Origin: Dehalococcoidia bacterium UBA6808
GTDB taxonomy: Bacteria; Chloroflexota; Dehalococcoidia; GIF9; UBA5629
NCBI GenBank assembly: GCA_002452695.1
Contig: DKFA01000111.1
Location: 1 to 10,935 of the forward strand
Direction of reading: 5' to 3'
Length of the DNA stretch: 10,935 nt
Below are positions 1 through 6,635 of this stretch, piece after piece. A program made the position numbers and the translations under genes. The notes beneath the pieces were generated by a model. It was given only the letters and a program-made list of their open reading frames with translations, had not been told where the DNA came from and did no database searches. The stretch's first letter is position 1; each line of letters opens with the position of its first letter.

Positions 1-392
1 GCTTTTCCGTCGCCATTGTAATCAGCTGGGACAGGGATATCGTTAGTGGTCCCCCAACCGATCACTTGAGCAGGTGATGAATTGATAAACCATGTGCCGT
101 TTCTGAAAACGGCAGGTTCAGCTTTTCCGTCACCATTGTAATCAGCTGGGACAGGGATATCGTTAGTGGTCCCCCAACCGATCACTTGAGCAGGTGATGA
201 ATTGATAAACCATGTGCCGTTTCTGTAAATCGCCGCTTCTAATTTACCATCTCCGTTATAATCATGTTGTACAGGCTTATCTGAAGAGGTCCCCCAGCCA
301 ATAGTATACGGTGTATTTGTTGTGCTTCGTTGTATGAACCATGTACCGACTCTATACACCGCAAGATCTGTTTTCCCATCTCCATCATAATC
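1..392 (-). repeat. In-gene tandem repeat array, 120-bp units (129 bp for the first translated)
   Basis: Units lie at 1-120, 121-240 and 241-369, with the start of a further unit at about 370-392. By my count the units at 1-120 and 121-240 differ at only 7 of 120 positions, six of them in the last 16 bases. The 241-369 unit is clearly diverged. Each unit encodes a 40-residue (43 in the oldest) module with a DYNGDGK calcium-loop-like motif, then GTWFI and IGWGT. The pattern fits recent in-frame duplication in the gene's 3' part. The array continues past the left edge, so copy number is unknown. Confidence 0.93.
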
Positions 393-1562
393 CCGCAATT
401 GTGTTGGCGGAATGGGCAACACCGGCTCTAAACGGATCACCGTGACGCCGTAGTGCTGCATGCTGTTATAGGTGCCGCCCCAGGTCATTTCATGGTCGAG
501 GTAGTTCCAGGTATCGTGGATGTATATTTTGGAGGTGGCTGTGTCGTAGCCGTAGCCGAGCATGGAATGTCCCACAAGCTGAATGATCACAGGTCGCCCC
601 GCATTGATCTCGGCCTGGTAATCGGCAAAGGTGAAACCTTTGCTGGGATCAGAAGCCTGACCCTGGATCATCTGCGTGAAATTGGTTTGTACTGTATAGC
701 CGCGCGACTCGGCGAACAGGCGCATGCCGTGGCACCCGTCGCGTTGAGTAGCGTCTTTCCCTGTGTAGTCTACGAGTGGATCGCCATTTTCATAGCGAAA
801 GAACCAGGTGCTGCCGTCTGATAAGCTATACTTGGACTGGCTCGTGCCCATATAATCGCCCGTGCAATCGCCCGGCGTATGTTCCGTCCAGTCATTAACA
901 ATATACGGATCCGGGCCTGGATTGCCGTAGTCGATCCAGTAATCATCGACGTGTCCCCTGGTTGCCCTGCCGTCCTTGCCCTGGTGCGTGGCGCTGATGG
1001 GGCATTCGCCACAGATGACACCGCTGGGAGTATAGGTGGTGCTTCCCCATGAGGAGTTATCCAGCGGGCAGACGCCGCCGTTGGTGGGGCCTGTGTACAT
1101 GTTGCCGTAGCCGGTGCGGTCATAGTAGCCGAACAGCATGGCCGCGGCAGTTGCCGAGCAGCCATAGCACCAGGTGAAAGCCGGGACGTTGGTTAAAATG
1201 GTGGCCGTGCCGGCTGTGTAGGCATAGGGCGATGTAGAAGATGATGCGGCAGCGGCACCGGAAGCTGAAGCGTCGGAATCTGAACGTGCGGCAAAGGCAG
1301 CCGGTGCAGCGGCTGCCTGATGGCCTGCCGGAGGCTGCGGCAGAGTAACCGCCGGCATCTTGACTTTGGGTGGTTTGACCGGATGTCCACCTCTGATCAG
1401 TTTGCGGCCGTTATCATCACTTACAATTGTGTCATACTGGCTGAGTTTTACCCTGTCATCAGCCAGCACGCGGGCATCGAAAGAACTGAAAAATGAAGTT
1501 AAAACCAGAACAAGTATCAGGGCCGCTGAGGCGCATTTGTGAAGATTGATCAATCTATTCAT
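1..1562 (-). CDS. Secreted C39-like cysteine peptidase with C-terminal calcium-binding-type repeats (3' end outside window)
   Basis: Reading from the ATG at 1562 gives 520 uninterrupted codons to the window edge, so the C-terminus is missing. Residues 1-35 form a signal peptide (basic start, hydrophobic core LILVLVLTSFF, small residues before DD). Residues 60-115 are a Pro/Ala/Ser-rich spacer. The peptidase domain covers about 120-380: the putative nucleophile is Cys135 in WCYGCSATAAAMLFGYYD, the putative His is His332 in GHSMLGYGYD, and the third catalytic residue is Asp350 in IYIHDTW. This is the papain-like C39-type layout known from secreted bacterial proteins with a GCGPTAAGM-type motif. 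From 391 onward come repeats containing D(Y)xGDGK, GTWFI and IGWGT, like VCBS/FG-GAP repeats that bind calcium and mediate surface adhesion or folding. The start was chosen because a stop codon lies 24 nt upstream in frame (a TTG between is less likely) and the ATG leads straight into the signal peptide; the SD is weak. The gene lies 33 bp behind the small secreted protein, so the two are probably co-transcribed. The substrate is unknown. Confidence 0.85.
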   Translation of the reverse strand, partial: MNRLINLHKCASAALILVLVLTSFFSSFDARVLADDRVKLSQYDTIVSDDNGRKLIRGGHPVKPPKVKMPAVTLPQPPAGHQAAAAPAAFAARSDSDASASGAAAASSSTSPYAYTAGTATILTNVPAFTWCYGCSATAAAMLFGYYDRTGYGNMYTGPTNGGVCPLDNSSWGSTTYTPSGVICGECPISATHQGKDGRATRGHVDDYWIDYGNPGPDPYIVNDWTEHTPGDCTGDYMGTSQSKYSLSDGSTWFFRYENGDPLVDYTGKDATQRDGCHGMRLFAESRGYTVQTNFTQMIQGQASDPSKGFTFADYQAEINAGRPVIIQLVGHSMLGYGYDTATSKIYIHDTWNYLDHEMTWGGTYNSMQHYGVTVIRLEPVLPIPPTQLRDYDGDGKTDLAVYRVGTWFIQRSTTNTPYTIGWGTSSDKPVQHDYNGDGKLEAAIYRNGTWFINSSPAQVIGWGTTNDIPVPADYNGDGKAEPAVFRNGTWFINSSPAQVIGWGTTNDIPVPADYNGDGK

Positions 1563-1595
1563 ACAGGGCGTCCAGGCGTTCAATCATATACGTTG

Positions 1596-2120
1596 TTATT
1601 TCTTCTGTTTAGACAGGATGTTATTTATCTGCGCGATGAAATCGGGCAGGGGTGTGCCATTGATCTTATTATTGCCGTCTATGCTGAATTTGCCCTTCAC
1701 GCCGCCGTCGATGGTATACTGTCCGGTGCCTTTATCCAGCAGCACCAGTACCCTCTCACCGGTGGAGAACTTCACGTCGCCTGCGCCTGCGCCGTCTCCG
1801 CCCGTCCTGATCACCACCTGAGACGCGCTTTCCCCCTTGACGATCTGCTCGACATTGAGCGCGATGGAGCGGTAGGGCTGGCCGTTATCCGCCTTGCTGA
1901 GCATGATATTATCGACATTCCCGACGAAGATGGCCCATGAATGCGCCACAAGCTGCTCGAAGGTGGCGTTGGCGATCGGCCCGGTGGGATAAGCTACGGG
2001 CTGCTGGCCATCCGAAGATGCAGGCAAGCAGGCCAGTCCCAGCGTGAGCGGCAGCAGCAGGGCGGCCGGCAACAGCCAGCCGCGCCCTTTACGTTTGTCG
2101 TTGGTTGAGTTAAACAGCAT
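1596..2120 (-). CDS. Small secreted protein of unknown function, partner of the peptidase
   Basis: The product is 174 aa from the chosen ATG at 2120. Residues 1-35 make a signal peptide: a basic stretch (NDKRKGRG), then a Leu/Ala/Pro-rich core ending near LACLPASS. The Cys is not in a canonical lipobox (GLAC rather than L-x-[GA]-C), so a lipoprotein is possible but not clear. The mature part has the pattern SWAIFVGNV, then YRSIALNVEQIVKG, then a Gly-rich patch, then FSTGERVLVLLDKG and a GGVKGKFSID element, suggesting a small all-beta secreted domain. I know this kind of layout from uncharacterised exported bacterial proteins and cannot assign a function. The 2120 start is preferred over an in-frame GTG at 2159 and ATG at 2150 because AAGGA sits 8 nt upstream and it gives a clean signal peptide. 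It lies just upstream of the peptidase gene, which makes an inhibitor, chaperone or substrate role conceivable but unproven. Confidence 0.75.
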   Translation of the reverse strand: MLFNSTNDKRKGRGWLLPAALLLPLTLGLACLPASSDGQQPVAYPTGPIANATFEQLVAHSWAIFVGNVDNIMLSKADNGQPYRSIALNVEQIVKGESASQVVIRTGGDGAGAGDVKFSTGERVLVLLDKGTGQYTIDGGVKGKFSIDGNNKINGTPLPDFIAQINNILSKQKK

Positions 2121-2138
2121 ACCACTAATCCTTATTTT

Positions 2139-2167
2139 AATGTATGGCATCCTGCCCACCCTGTCAA
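2139..2167 (-). promoter_or_regulatory. Candidate sigma70-type promoter for the small secreted protein/peptidase pair
   Basis: On the minus strand a perfect TTGACA (2162-2167) is followed by exactly 17 nt and then TACATT (2139-2144, 4 of 6 matches to TATAAT). The predicted start site is near 2132, about 12 nt before the ATG at 2120. It falls at the edge of the AAGGA sequence, so the leader would be very short. If real, it excludes the GTG at 2159 as the start. Assigned by pattern only. Confidence 0.5.
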
Positions 2168-2178
2168 CAAGTATTGCG

Positions 2179-2194
2179 TCACATCATGATATGA
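2179..2194. promoter_or_regulatory. Imperfect 16-bp palindrome upstream of the -35 box
   Basis: The sequence TCACATCATGATATGA is an inverted repeat with a single mismatched pair. Its centre is about 20 bp upstream of the -35 box, near position -54 relative to the predicted start of the downstream gene, a usual place for an activator site. No regulator can be named. Confidence 0.3.
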
Positions 2195-2248
2195 GACAGT
2201 AACCGGTCAGCTTAAGGACAGGCTGTTCAGCCGCCGCCTGATCATGGT

Positions 2249-3724
2249 TCAATAGTAGTCTGACTGCCGTTTCTTGTAAATGATCAGCAGGATCAGCAGG
2301 ATGGCCAGCAGCGCGCCGCCGATCATGATGCCCCACACGATAGTCTCGGTGGTGTTCCAGGAAGCCTGCTGTGCAGGATTGGTTTCAGACACTGTGAAAT
2401 CGGCGCTGAGCGGGTCGATGCTGGCCTTGTAGCTGCCCGGCGTGGTCTTGTTCACCATAAAAGTGACAACCCTGGATTCACCAGGGTCCAGCACCACTTC
2501 CTCCTGGGCTTCGACGTTGTTGTTGATCTTGAGCTGGAGCACCTTGGCGCCGGGTGCCTTGCCGGTGTTGGCGATGCTGACCGAGATGGCGTACTGGCTG
2601 CCGTTTTTGGAAGATACGGGGGTAGCCGTCATGTTGGATATGGAAAAGGCGGCAACATTGGAGGAGGCCGGTGTGGATGAGGGGCCGCTCCCGCCGCTGC
2701 CCGTGGTTGACGAAGTTGACGCGCCCGGCGATGATGATGGGGTGGATGAGGTAGATGTCGTTGTGGAGCTTGGGGCTGACTGCGCTATATAGATCGACAG
2801 CGTCCGGCTGGCTGTGCTGGAGCCGCCGTCGTTGACCTGGACGGTGAAGCTGTAGTTGCCGGATGCCGAGGGCGTGCCGGAAATGCTGCCCGATGGACTG
2901 AGCGACAGCCCTGACGGCAGCGCCCCAGAGATCACCGACCAGTTATAGGCGCCGGCGCCTCCCGTGGCCGACAGCGAAGCTGCGTAGTTGGCGCCGGCTA
3001 TGCCGTCGGGGAGGCTGGAGGTCGCAACCGACAGCGCAGGCGCGGCTCCCTGCGCGCTGATGGTGACGGAATAGGTCATGGTGGCCGTCTTGGAGTTGGC
3101 GTCGGTGGCCTTGATGGTGACAGACGATGTATCAGCAGTTGTCGGCGTGCCGGAGATGGAGCCTGACGGGCTCAGTGTAAGCCCAGCGGGCAAATTGCCG
3201 TCGGTGATTGACCATGTATAAGTGCCGGAGCCGCCTGAAGCTGTCAGCGTAGCGGAGTAGGCGGTATTTACCACACCGCTGGGCAGGTTGGTGGTAGTGA
3301 TGGTCACATCAGGGTTGGGGGGAGTGTAGGACGTGGGAATGGCCCCGCTGACCTGGATGTCGAGGTTCCTGGCGCCTGCTGCAAAAGCTACCGTAGTGCT
3401 GCTCTGTACGCCGTTTATATAGAAATTGATAGTGTTGCCGGCTGTGCCTGAAACTGCCAGCGGCGTTGAGCCATAGCCGTACTGCCCTGAGGTGTTGGTC
3501 TGGCAACTGGCAACGGTCGACCCGTTGATGCGGGCTTCTACCCAGTAACCCTGGCCTATTACGCTGCCGTTGGCATAGACCAGCCCGTACAGCACCATGG
3601 GCATACCGGGGAAATCTTCCGCGCCGGCCGTCTGCAGGGGCAGGACGGCGGCAGACAGGCAAAGCGCGATGCCGAGGATGATATGAAGCGCTTTTATTTT
3701 CAATGTGCGGGCTGCATTGAACAT
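2249..3724 (-). CDS. Membrane-anchored surface protein with two Ig-like domains, Ser/Thr linker and CARDB-like domain
   Basis: The product is 491 aa. Residues 1-35 are a signal peptide ending in AGA. Residues 40-128 form a beta-rich domain (YGLVYANGSVIGQGYWVEA...), similar in style to carboxypeptidase-regulatory-like/transthyretin-fold domains. Residues 140-222 and 232-313 are two related putative Ig (He_PIG-type) domains, each with a [AG]YxWS motif, LP[AS]GL[TS] and the shared run LSPSGSISGTP. Residues 317-356 are an almost pure Ser/Thr/Pro/Gly linker, a likely extended and possibly O-glycosylated stalk. Residues 360-445 resemble CARDB (ISVSIANTGKAPG, LDPGESRVV). A membrane helix at 463-483 is followed by KKRQSDYY, which would leave the bulk outside the cell and a short basic tail inside. 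The start is supported by AGGAG 8 nt upstream. The role is probably structural or adhesive; no catalytic motif was seen. Confidence 0.88.
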   Translation of the reverse strand: MFNAARTLKIKALHIILGIALCLSAAVLPLQTAGAEDFPGMPMVLYGLVYANGSVIGQGYWVEARINGSTVASCQTNTSGQYGYGSTPLAVSGTAGNTINFYINGVQSSTTVAFAAGARNLDIQVSGAIPTSYTPPNPDVTITTTNLPSGVVNTAYSATLTASGGSGTYTWSITDGNLPAGLTLSPSGSISGTPTTADTSSVTIKATDANSKTATMTYSVTISAQGAAPALSVATSSLPDGIAGANYAASLSATGGAGAYNWSVISGALPSGLSLSPSGSISGTPSASGNYSFTVQVNDGGSSTASRTLSIYIAQSAPSSTTTSTSSTPSSSPGASTSSTTGSGGSGPSSTPASSNVAAFSISNMTATPVSSKNGSQYAISVSIANTGKAPGAKVLQLKINNNVEAQEEVVLDPGESRVVTFMVNKTTPGSYKASIDPLSADFTVSETNPAQQASWNTTETIVWGIMIGGALLAILLILLIIYKKRQSDYY

Positions 3725-3750
3725 GGCTAAAGCTCCTAATTTCTATTCAT

Positions 3751-3769
3751 GAGGGCGGCCTAAGCCCTC
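3751..3769 (-). other. Short hairpin in the 5' leader of the Ig/CARDB surface gene
   Basis: A perfect 6-bp stem, GAGGGC (3751-3756) with GCCCTC (3764-3769), encloses a 7-nt loop about 26 nt before the ATG at 3724. It is not followed by a T-run on the minus strand, so it is not a good terminator. It could protect the mRNA end or be incidental. Confidence 0.25.
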
Positions 3770-3799
3770 CAGTTTCATTTTCAGCTATTAAATTTTCCA

Positions 3800-3847
3800 G
3801 TAAAAAGCAAATTACTATGCGGCCCCGGTCCAAAAGGGCCGCATAGT
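3800..3847 (-). terminator. Rho-independent-type terminator after the large surface protein gene
   Basis: A perfect 12-bp inverted repeat (3814-3825 with 3836-3847, arm ACTATGCGGCCC) encloses a 10-nt loop. On the minus strand it is followed by AATTTGCTTTTTA. It begins 20 bp after the stop codon at 3868, which suggests the 772-aa gene is transcriptionally separate from the next surface gene. It is the strongest hairpin I noticed in the window. Confidence 0.85.
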
Positions 3848-3867
3848 GTGTGGATCAGCTTATCCGA

Positions 3868-6186
3868 TTATTCGCAGGGCGCATTTACTCCCAGCGGCGC
3901 GTTTAGGTACATCATATAGCCTGATCCTGGATTCATAACGTAGTTGCAATCAGACGTGGACTCGTATTGCTGCGTAACGGGGTTCCAGTAGTAGATAGGA
4001 AGGTAGATGGGGGCTGTGCCGCAGGTCTTGAAGTAGCCGTTGACCGTCTGCGGTATAGTGGACTTAACGCCTATCTGATTCCAGCCGTTGTAGCTGTAGA
4101 CCAGAGTGGTGGTAGGTAAGCTTGGTGGGCAGAAGCATTTCCTGCCTGTGATGGTCAGGTTGTCGCTGGCAACGCCCGGCGTGCCCTTGATGTGAACCCA
4201 GTAGGACTTGCCGATATCTATGCTGTTGATACCCTGGGTAACGCCCGGCACGAAAAACTGCCAGGTGCCGTTATTGTAGAAGTAGACGTAGTCAATGTCG
4301 TCGATAACAGGCGAAAGGACAGCATTGATGTCGGTGGAGACCGGGATCAACGGCAGTGAGATCAGGTTCCAGCCACTGTAGAGCGGTATTCCATAGGTAG
4401 TTGTGGCGCAGCCGGCCGTGATGCTGAAGACAGCGTTGCTGTCATCGTAGGCCGAGTTGCCGCAGGGGTCGGTGGCTGAGATCCTGATCTTGTAGTTGGC
4501 GCCGGTATAATTGGGCACGGACCAACTGAAGCTGCTGCTGGCGCCGTTGGCGTTTTTCAGCGTAAACGTGGCCACGGTCATATTTTCGCTGCCGCTATCC
4601 AGCAATGAAATGCGGTAGGTTATCGGAGCCGTGGTATCGGCGCTCTCCGTGCAGGAGTAGGTGATTGTATAGGTGGTGCCACCCGTCAGGCTCTCGCCGC
4701 CGTTGGGTGCGGAGAGTGTGATGGTGGGGGCGGTCAGCGCCTTCATGTAGAACATGTAGCTGTAGCCGTAAGAGACCACGCCGTTGGTGGTGGCCTTGAT
4801 GCGGATATAGTAATTACCGGCGGCTATGCTCGGATGCAGGAAATTGACATAATTGCGACCGGGTGAGAAGGTGCCGCTGGCGAAGTTGGTCCAGCTGGCT
4901 TCTTCGGTGCTGTTTTCGGTGGCGTAGTAGAACATGCAGGTGGAAGTGCTGGTGCTGCCGCCGCTGATGGTGAAGGTCACATTGTCGGTGGTGGAACAGG
5001 TATACATCGTGGCGCCCGAGGTAGGCCAGTTGACGGTGATTCCGGCGCCGACCGTCGGGACAATGGTGAATGATGTGCTCTGGGCGTATTTAACGTTGCC
5101 TGAGCAATCCTTGACCCATAGTACGACGATGCAGTTTGTGCTGCTGACCTGTGATACGGTCCAGCTTTTGCTGATGGCATAGGTCCCTGAAATTGAAACG
5201 TTCTGCCAGCCGGCAGTGATGTTCTCATAGACGGTACCCAGTGGATCGCCGTCGGTATGCAGTGACAGCATGTAGCTCGCGGTGGGGCCTGTGGCTGTCA
5301 TAGTGCCGGTGATGGCCATGATAGCGCCGCCGTTTATCGTTGTTAACGAGGAATCAGGATAAGTAAGCGTGGGGGTGATATTGGCCGGGGCCAGTACATA
5401 GATGGTGGAGCTGGTGGCAGGGTCGCTGGTCAGGCCTGATGCAACATCCTGCACTGTGAGTTGGAACCGCAGGTTGCAGGTAGTTGATACACCCAGTTCG
5501 CTAGGAGACAGAAGCTCCTGGTAAGTGCCGGGCGCCGCTGTCTTGGGGAAACCGCCAACGGTAACAAAGCCTCCGCCCACATCGTATTGCAGAGTGTAGA
5601 TCATGCTGGCGGAGCCGGATTTGCTGCCGGTGTAGCTGACAGCATAGGAATCAACGGGGGCTGTAGTAGACCAGCACGTGGTCGCGCATGATACGCTGGC
5701 GATCGGCTTGGTGGTGTCGATGTAGACCGCATTGGTCTGTGTATCGGTATGGCCGGCGCCATCTGAAGCTATAACATTATAATAGCCCTGTGCGCCGCTG
5801 ACCAGTATTGAATCGGTATAGGTAGCATTGGAAGAACGGGATATGGAAATGGACCCGACTATCGGCGTGCCGGAGGGATGGACGACCTGGATCTGCACGC
5901 CATTGGAATCTCCGCCAGTCCCATCCAGAGTATATTCCACATCGACTGTACCGCTTGAGCCTACTCTAGTAACGTTATCAGTTTTGGGATAATTAATGGT
6001 GATGCTGGTTGCCGTCGCCCTGACCGGTTCGACCGGTACTACTACCGCCATGAACGACATGACCATGGCGATGATTAGAAGTATATTCAAGGCTGGTGTT
6101 CTTCTGCTTATCATTTCTTGTTTTTTAGGTACCTCCATATTATTTGCTGTTTTCAGTGGCCGAGTGTTCAATTTGCCATCTTTCAT
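3868..6186 (-). CDS. Large exported Ig-like surface protein with two C-terminal GWN modules
   Basis: The product is 772 aa. A long polar N-region (1-33) precedes a hydrophobic segment at about 34-52 and PVRATA, a probable signal peptidase site. Several beta-sandwich-like segments follow: about 60-160 (ending in a typical VYIDTTKP edge), 160-265, 270-375, 380-485 and 485-590. The last opens with NGGESLTGGTTYTITYS, the style of Ser/Thr-rich GPI-type or KNH-like bacterial domains. Residues 593-772 hold two diverged copies of one module: SGWNLISLPL, NNGTWQFF and GKSYWVHI in the first; NGWNQIGVKS, YYWNPVTQQYE and GSGYMMYL in the second. There are many Cys residues, consistent with disulfides outside the cell, and no C-terminal membrane helix. 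The ATG at 6186 has a strong AGGAGG 12 nt upstream; internal Met17 and Met25 are alternatives. No enzymatic motif was recognised, so a surface or S-layer-associated structural role is inferred. Confidence 0.82.
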   Translation of the reverse strand: MKDGKLNTRPLKTANNMEVPKKQEMISRRTPALNILLIIAMVMSFMAVVVPVEPVRATATSITINYPKTDNVTRVGSSGTVDVEYTLDGTGGDSNGVQIQVVHPSGTPIVGSISISRSSNATYTDSILVSGAQGYYNVIASDGAGHTDTQTNAVYIDTTKPIASVSCATTCWSTTAPVDSYAVSYTGSKSGSASMIYTLQYDVGGGFVTVGGFPKTAAPGTYQELLSPSELGVSTTCNLRFQLTVQDVASGLTSDPATSSTIYVLAPANITPTLTYPDSSLTTINGGAIMAITGTMTATGPTASYMLSLHTDGDPLGTVYENITAGWQNVSISGTYAISKSWTVSQVSSTNCIVVLWVKDCSGNVKYAQSTSFTIVPTVGAGITVNWPTSGATMYTCSTTDNVTFTISGGSTSTSTCMFYYATENSTEEASWTNFASGTFSPGRNYVNFLHPSIAAGNYYIRIKATTNGVVSYGYSYMFYMKALTAPTITLSAPNGGESLTGGTTYTITYSCTESADTTAPITYRISLLDSGSENMTVATFTLKNANGASSSFSWSVPNYTGANYKIRISATDPCGNSAYDDSNAVFSITAGCATTTYGIPLYSGWNLISLPLIPVSTDINAVLSPVIDDIDYVYFYNNGTWQFFVPGVTQGINSIDIGKSYWVHIKGTPGVASDNLTITGRKCFCPPSLPTTTLVYSYNGWNQIGVKSTIPQTVNGYFKTCGTAPIYLPIYYWNPVTQQYESTSDCNYVMNPGSGYMMYLNAPLGVNAPCE

Positions 6187-6267
6187 GACATACTCGCACC
6201 TCCTGACGGGTCCCTGTTCCTGTAATCATTCTTCGGCATTTTTAATGAATTATTCAGAAAATATTTG

Positions 6268-6292
6268 CGCATAATCCTTAAAACGCATAATC
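6268..6292. repeat. 9-bp direct repeat upstream of the large surface gene
   Basis: CGCATAATC occurs at 6268-6276 and again at 6284-6292, a 16-bp period, in the AT-rich gap between the ribbon-helix-helix gene and the 772-aa gene. It lies about 80-105 bp before the ATG at 6186, so a regulator-binding role for that gene is plausible. I found no clear -35/-10 pair nearby. Confidence 0.35.
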
Positions 6293-6304
6293 AGAGTAAA
6301 AGGT

Positions 6305-6472
6305 TTAGCCGGTTTTTCGGGCCGGCCTGCCTTTGCCGCCTCCTGCGCCGTTCTTAATATGGGCTTCGAGTATTTCGCTGACCAGCGCCTTGAGGTGCTT
6401 GCCGCTGCGCGCAGCCTCCTCCTTGAGCTTGCGGTGGACATCCACCGTTACGCTCGCTCTTATCTCAGGCAT
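6305..6472 (-). CDS. Ribbon-helix-helix (CopG/Arc-type) small regulator
   Basis: The product is 55 aa. Residues 5-11 (RASVTVD) fit the DNA-contacting beta strand, about 12-24 helix A (VHRKLKEEAARSG) and 26-40 helix B (HLKALVSEILEAHIK). This is the standard ribbon-helix-helix fold of small dimeric repressors. A Gly/Lys/Arg tail (GAGGGKGRPARKTG) follows and may add nonspecific DNA contact. The ATG at 6472 was chosen over an in-frame ATG at 6532 because GGAG lies 5 nt upstream and the fold begins right there. The longer version would add a polar, low-quality N-terminus. No toxin gene is beside it, so it is either an orphan antitoxin-like protein or a local regulator. It lies between the sugar operon and the surface genes, on the same strand. 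Its target is unknown, but a repeated CATGTG at its own promoter suggests autoregulation. Confidence 0.72.
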   Translation of the reverse strand: MPEIRASVTVDVHRKLKEEAARSGKHLKALVSEILEAHIKNGAGGGKGRPARKTG

Positions 6473-6489
6473 ATAGTCTCCGCCTCCGT

Positions 6490-6507
6490 GTTCCCGCTGG
6501 GGGGAAC
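6490..6507 (-). other. Leader hairpin just before the ribbon-helix-helix SD site
   Basis: A perfect 6-bp inverted repeat, GTTCCC (6490-6495) with GGGAAC (6502-6507), has a 6-nt loop. In the predicted transcript it sits immediately upstream of the GGAGG/GGAG ribosome-binding region. It could tune translation or stability; no ligand-binding architecture is visible. Confidence 0.3.
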
Positions 6508-6533
6508 GGTTTATTATGAACCTTTGCGTCACG

Positions 6534-6560
6534 CATGTGTTTCATGTGTATATTATACCA
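6534..6560 (-). promoter_or_regulatory. Extended -10 promoter with CATGTG direct repeats (ribbon-helix-helix gene)
   Basis: On the minus strand TGGTATAAT (6552-6560) is a perfect extended -10 box, which needs no strong -35. The predicted start site is about 6545. Two CATGTG copies (plus-strand 6534-6539 and 6543-6548, 9-bp period) straddle it. Ribbon-helix-helix dimers often bind short tandem repeats of this size overlapping their own promoter, so this is a candidate autoregulatory operator. Confidence 0.5.
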
Positions 6561-6635
6561 TCTGTGTCAAGTGTGCCGGGCGTGATGTGCGTGCAGGGAA
6601 TGCCGTCAATCATGTGCGCGGAACCGGGCGGATGG

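Noticed and set aside
1..392. CRISPR-like array
   Set aside because: The repeats are 120-129 bp, contiguous without unique spacers, and stay in frame as protein repeats.
1539..1940. 133-aa plus-strand open frame
   Set aside because: Overlaps the small secreted gene and the peptidase start in antisense. The minus-strand genes have signal peptides, and the partner gene also has an SD and a promoter.
1596..2120. Lipoprotein assignment for the small secreted protein
   Set aside because: The Cys after the hydrophobic core is in GLAC, with Gly at the -3 position, which does not fit the lipobox well.
2219..2233. GGCTGAACAGCC hairpin after the Ig/CARDB gene as a terminator
   Set aside because: The stem is only 4-5 bp with a tiny loop and no T-run follows on the minus strand.
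6565..6570. TTGACA as a -35 box for the ribbon-helix-helix promoter
   Set aside because: Only 7 nt separate it from TATAAT, far too short for a normal pair. The promoter is better explained by the extended -10.
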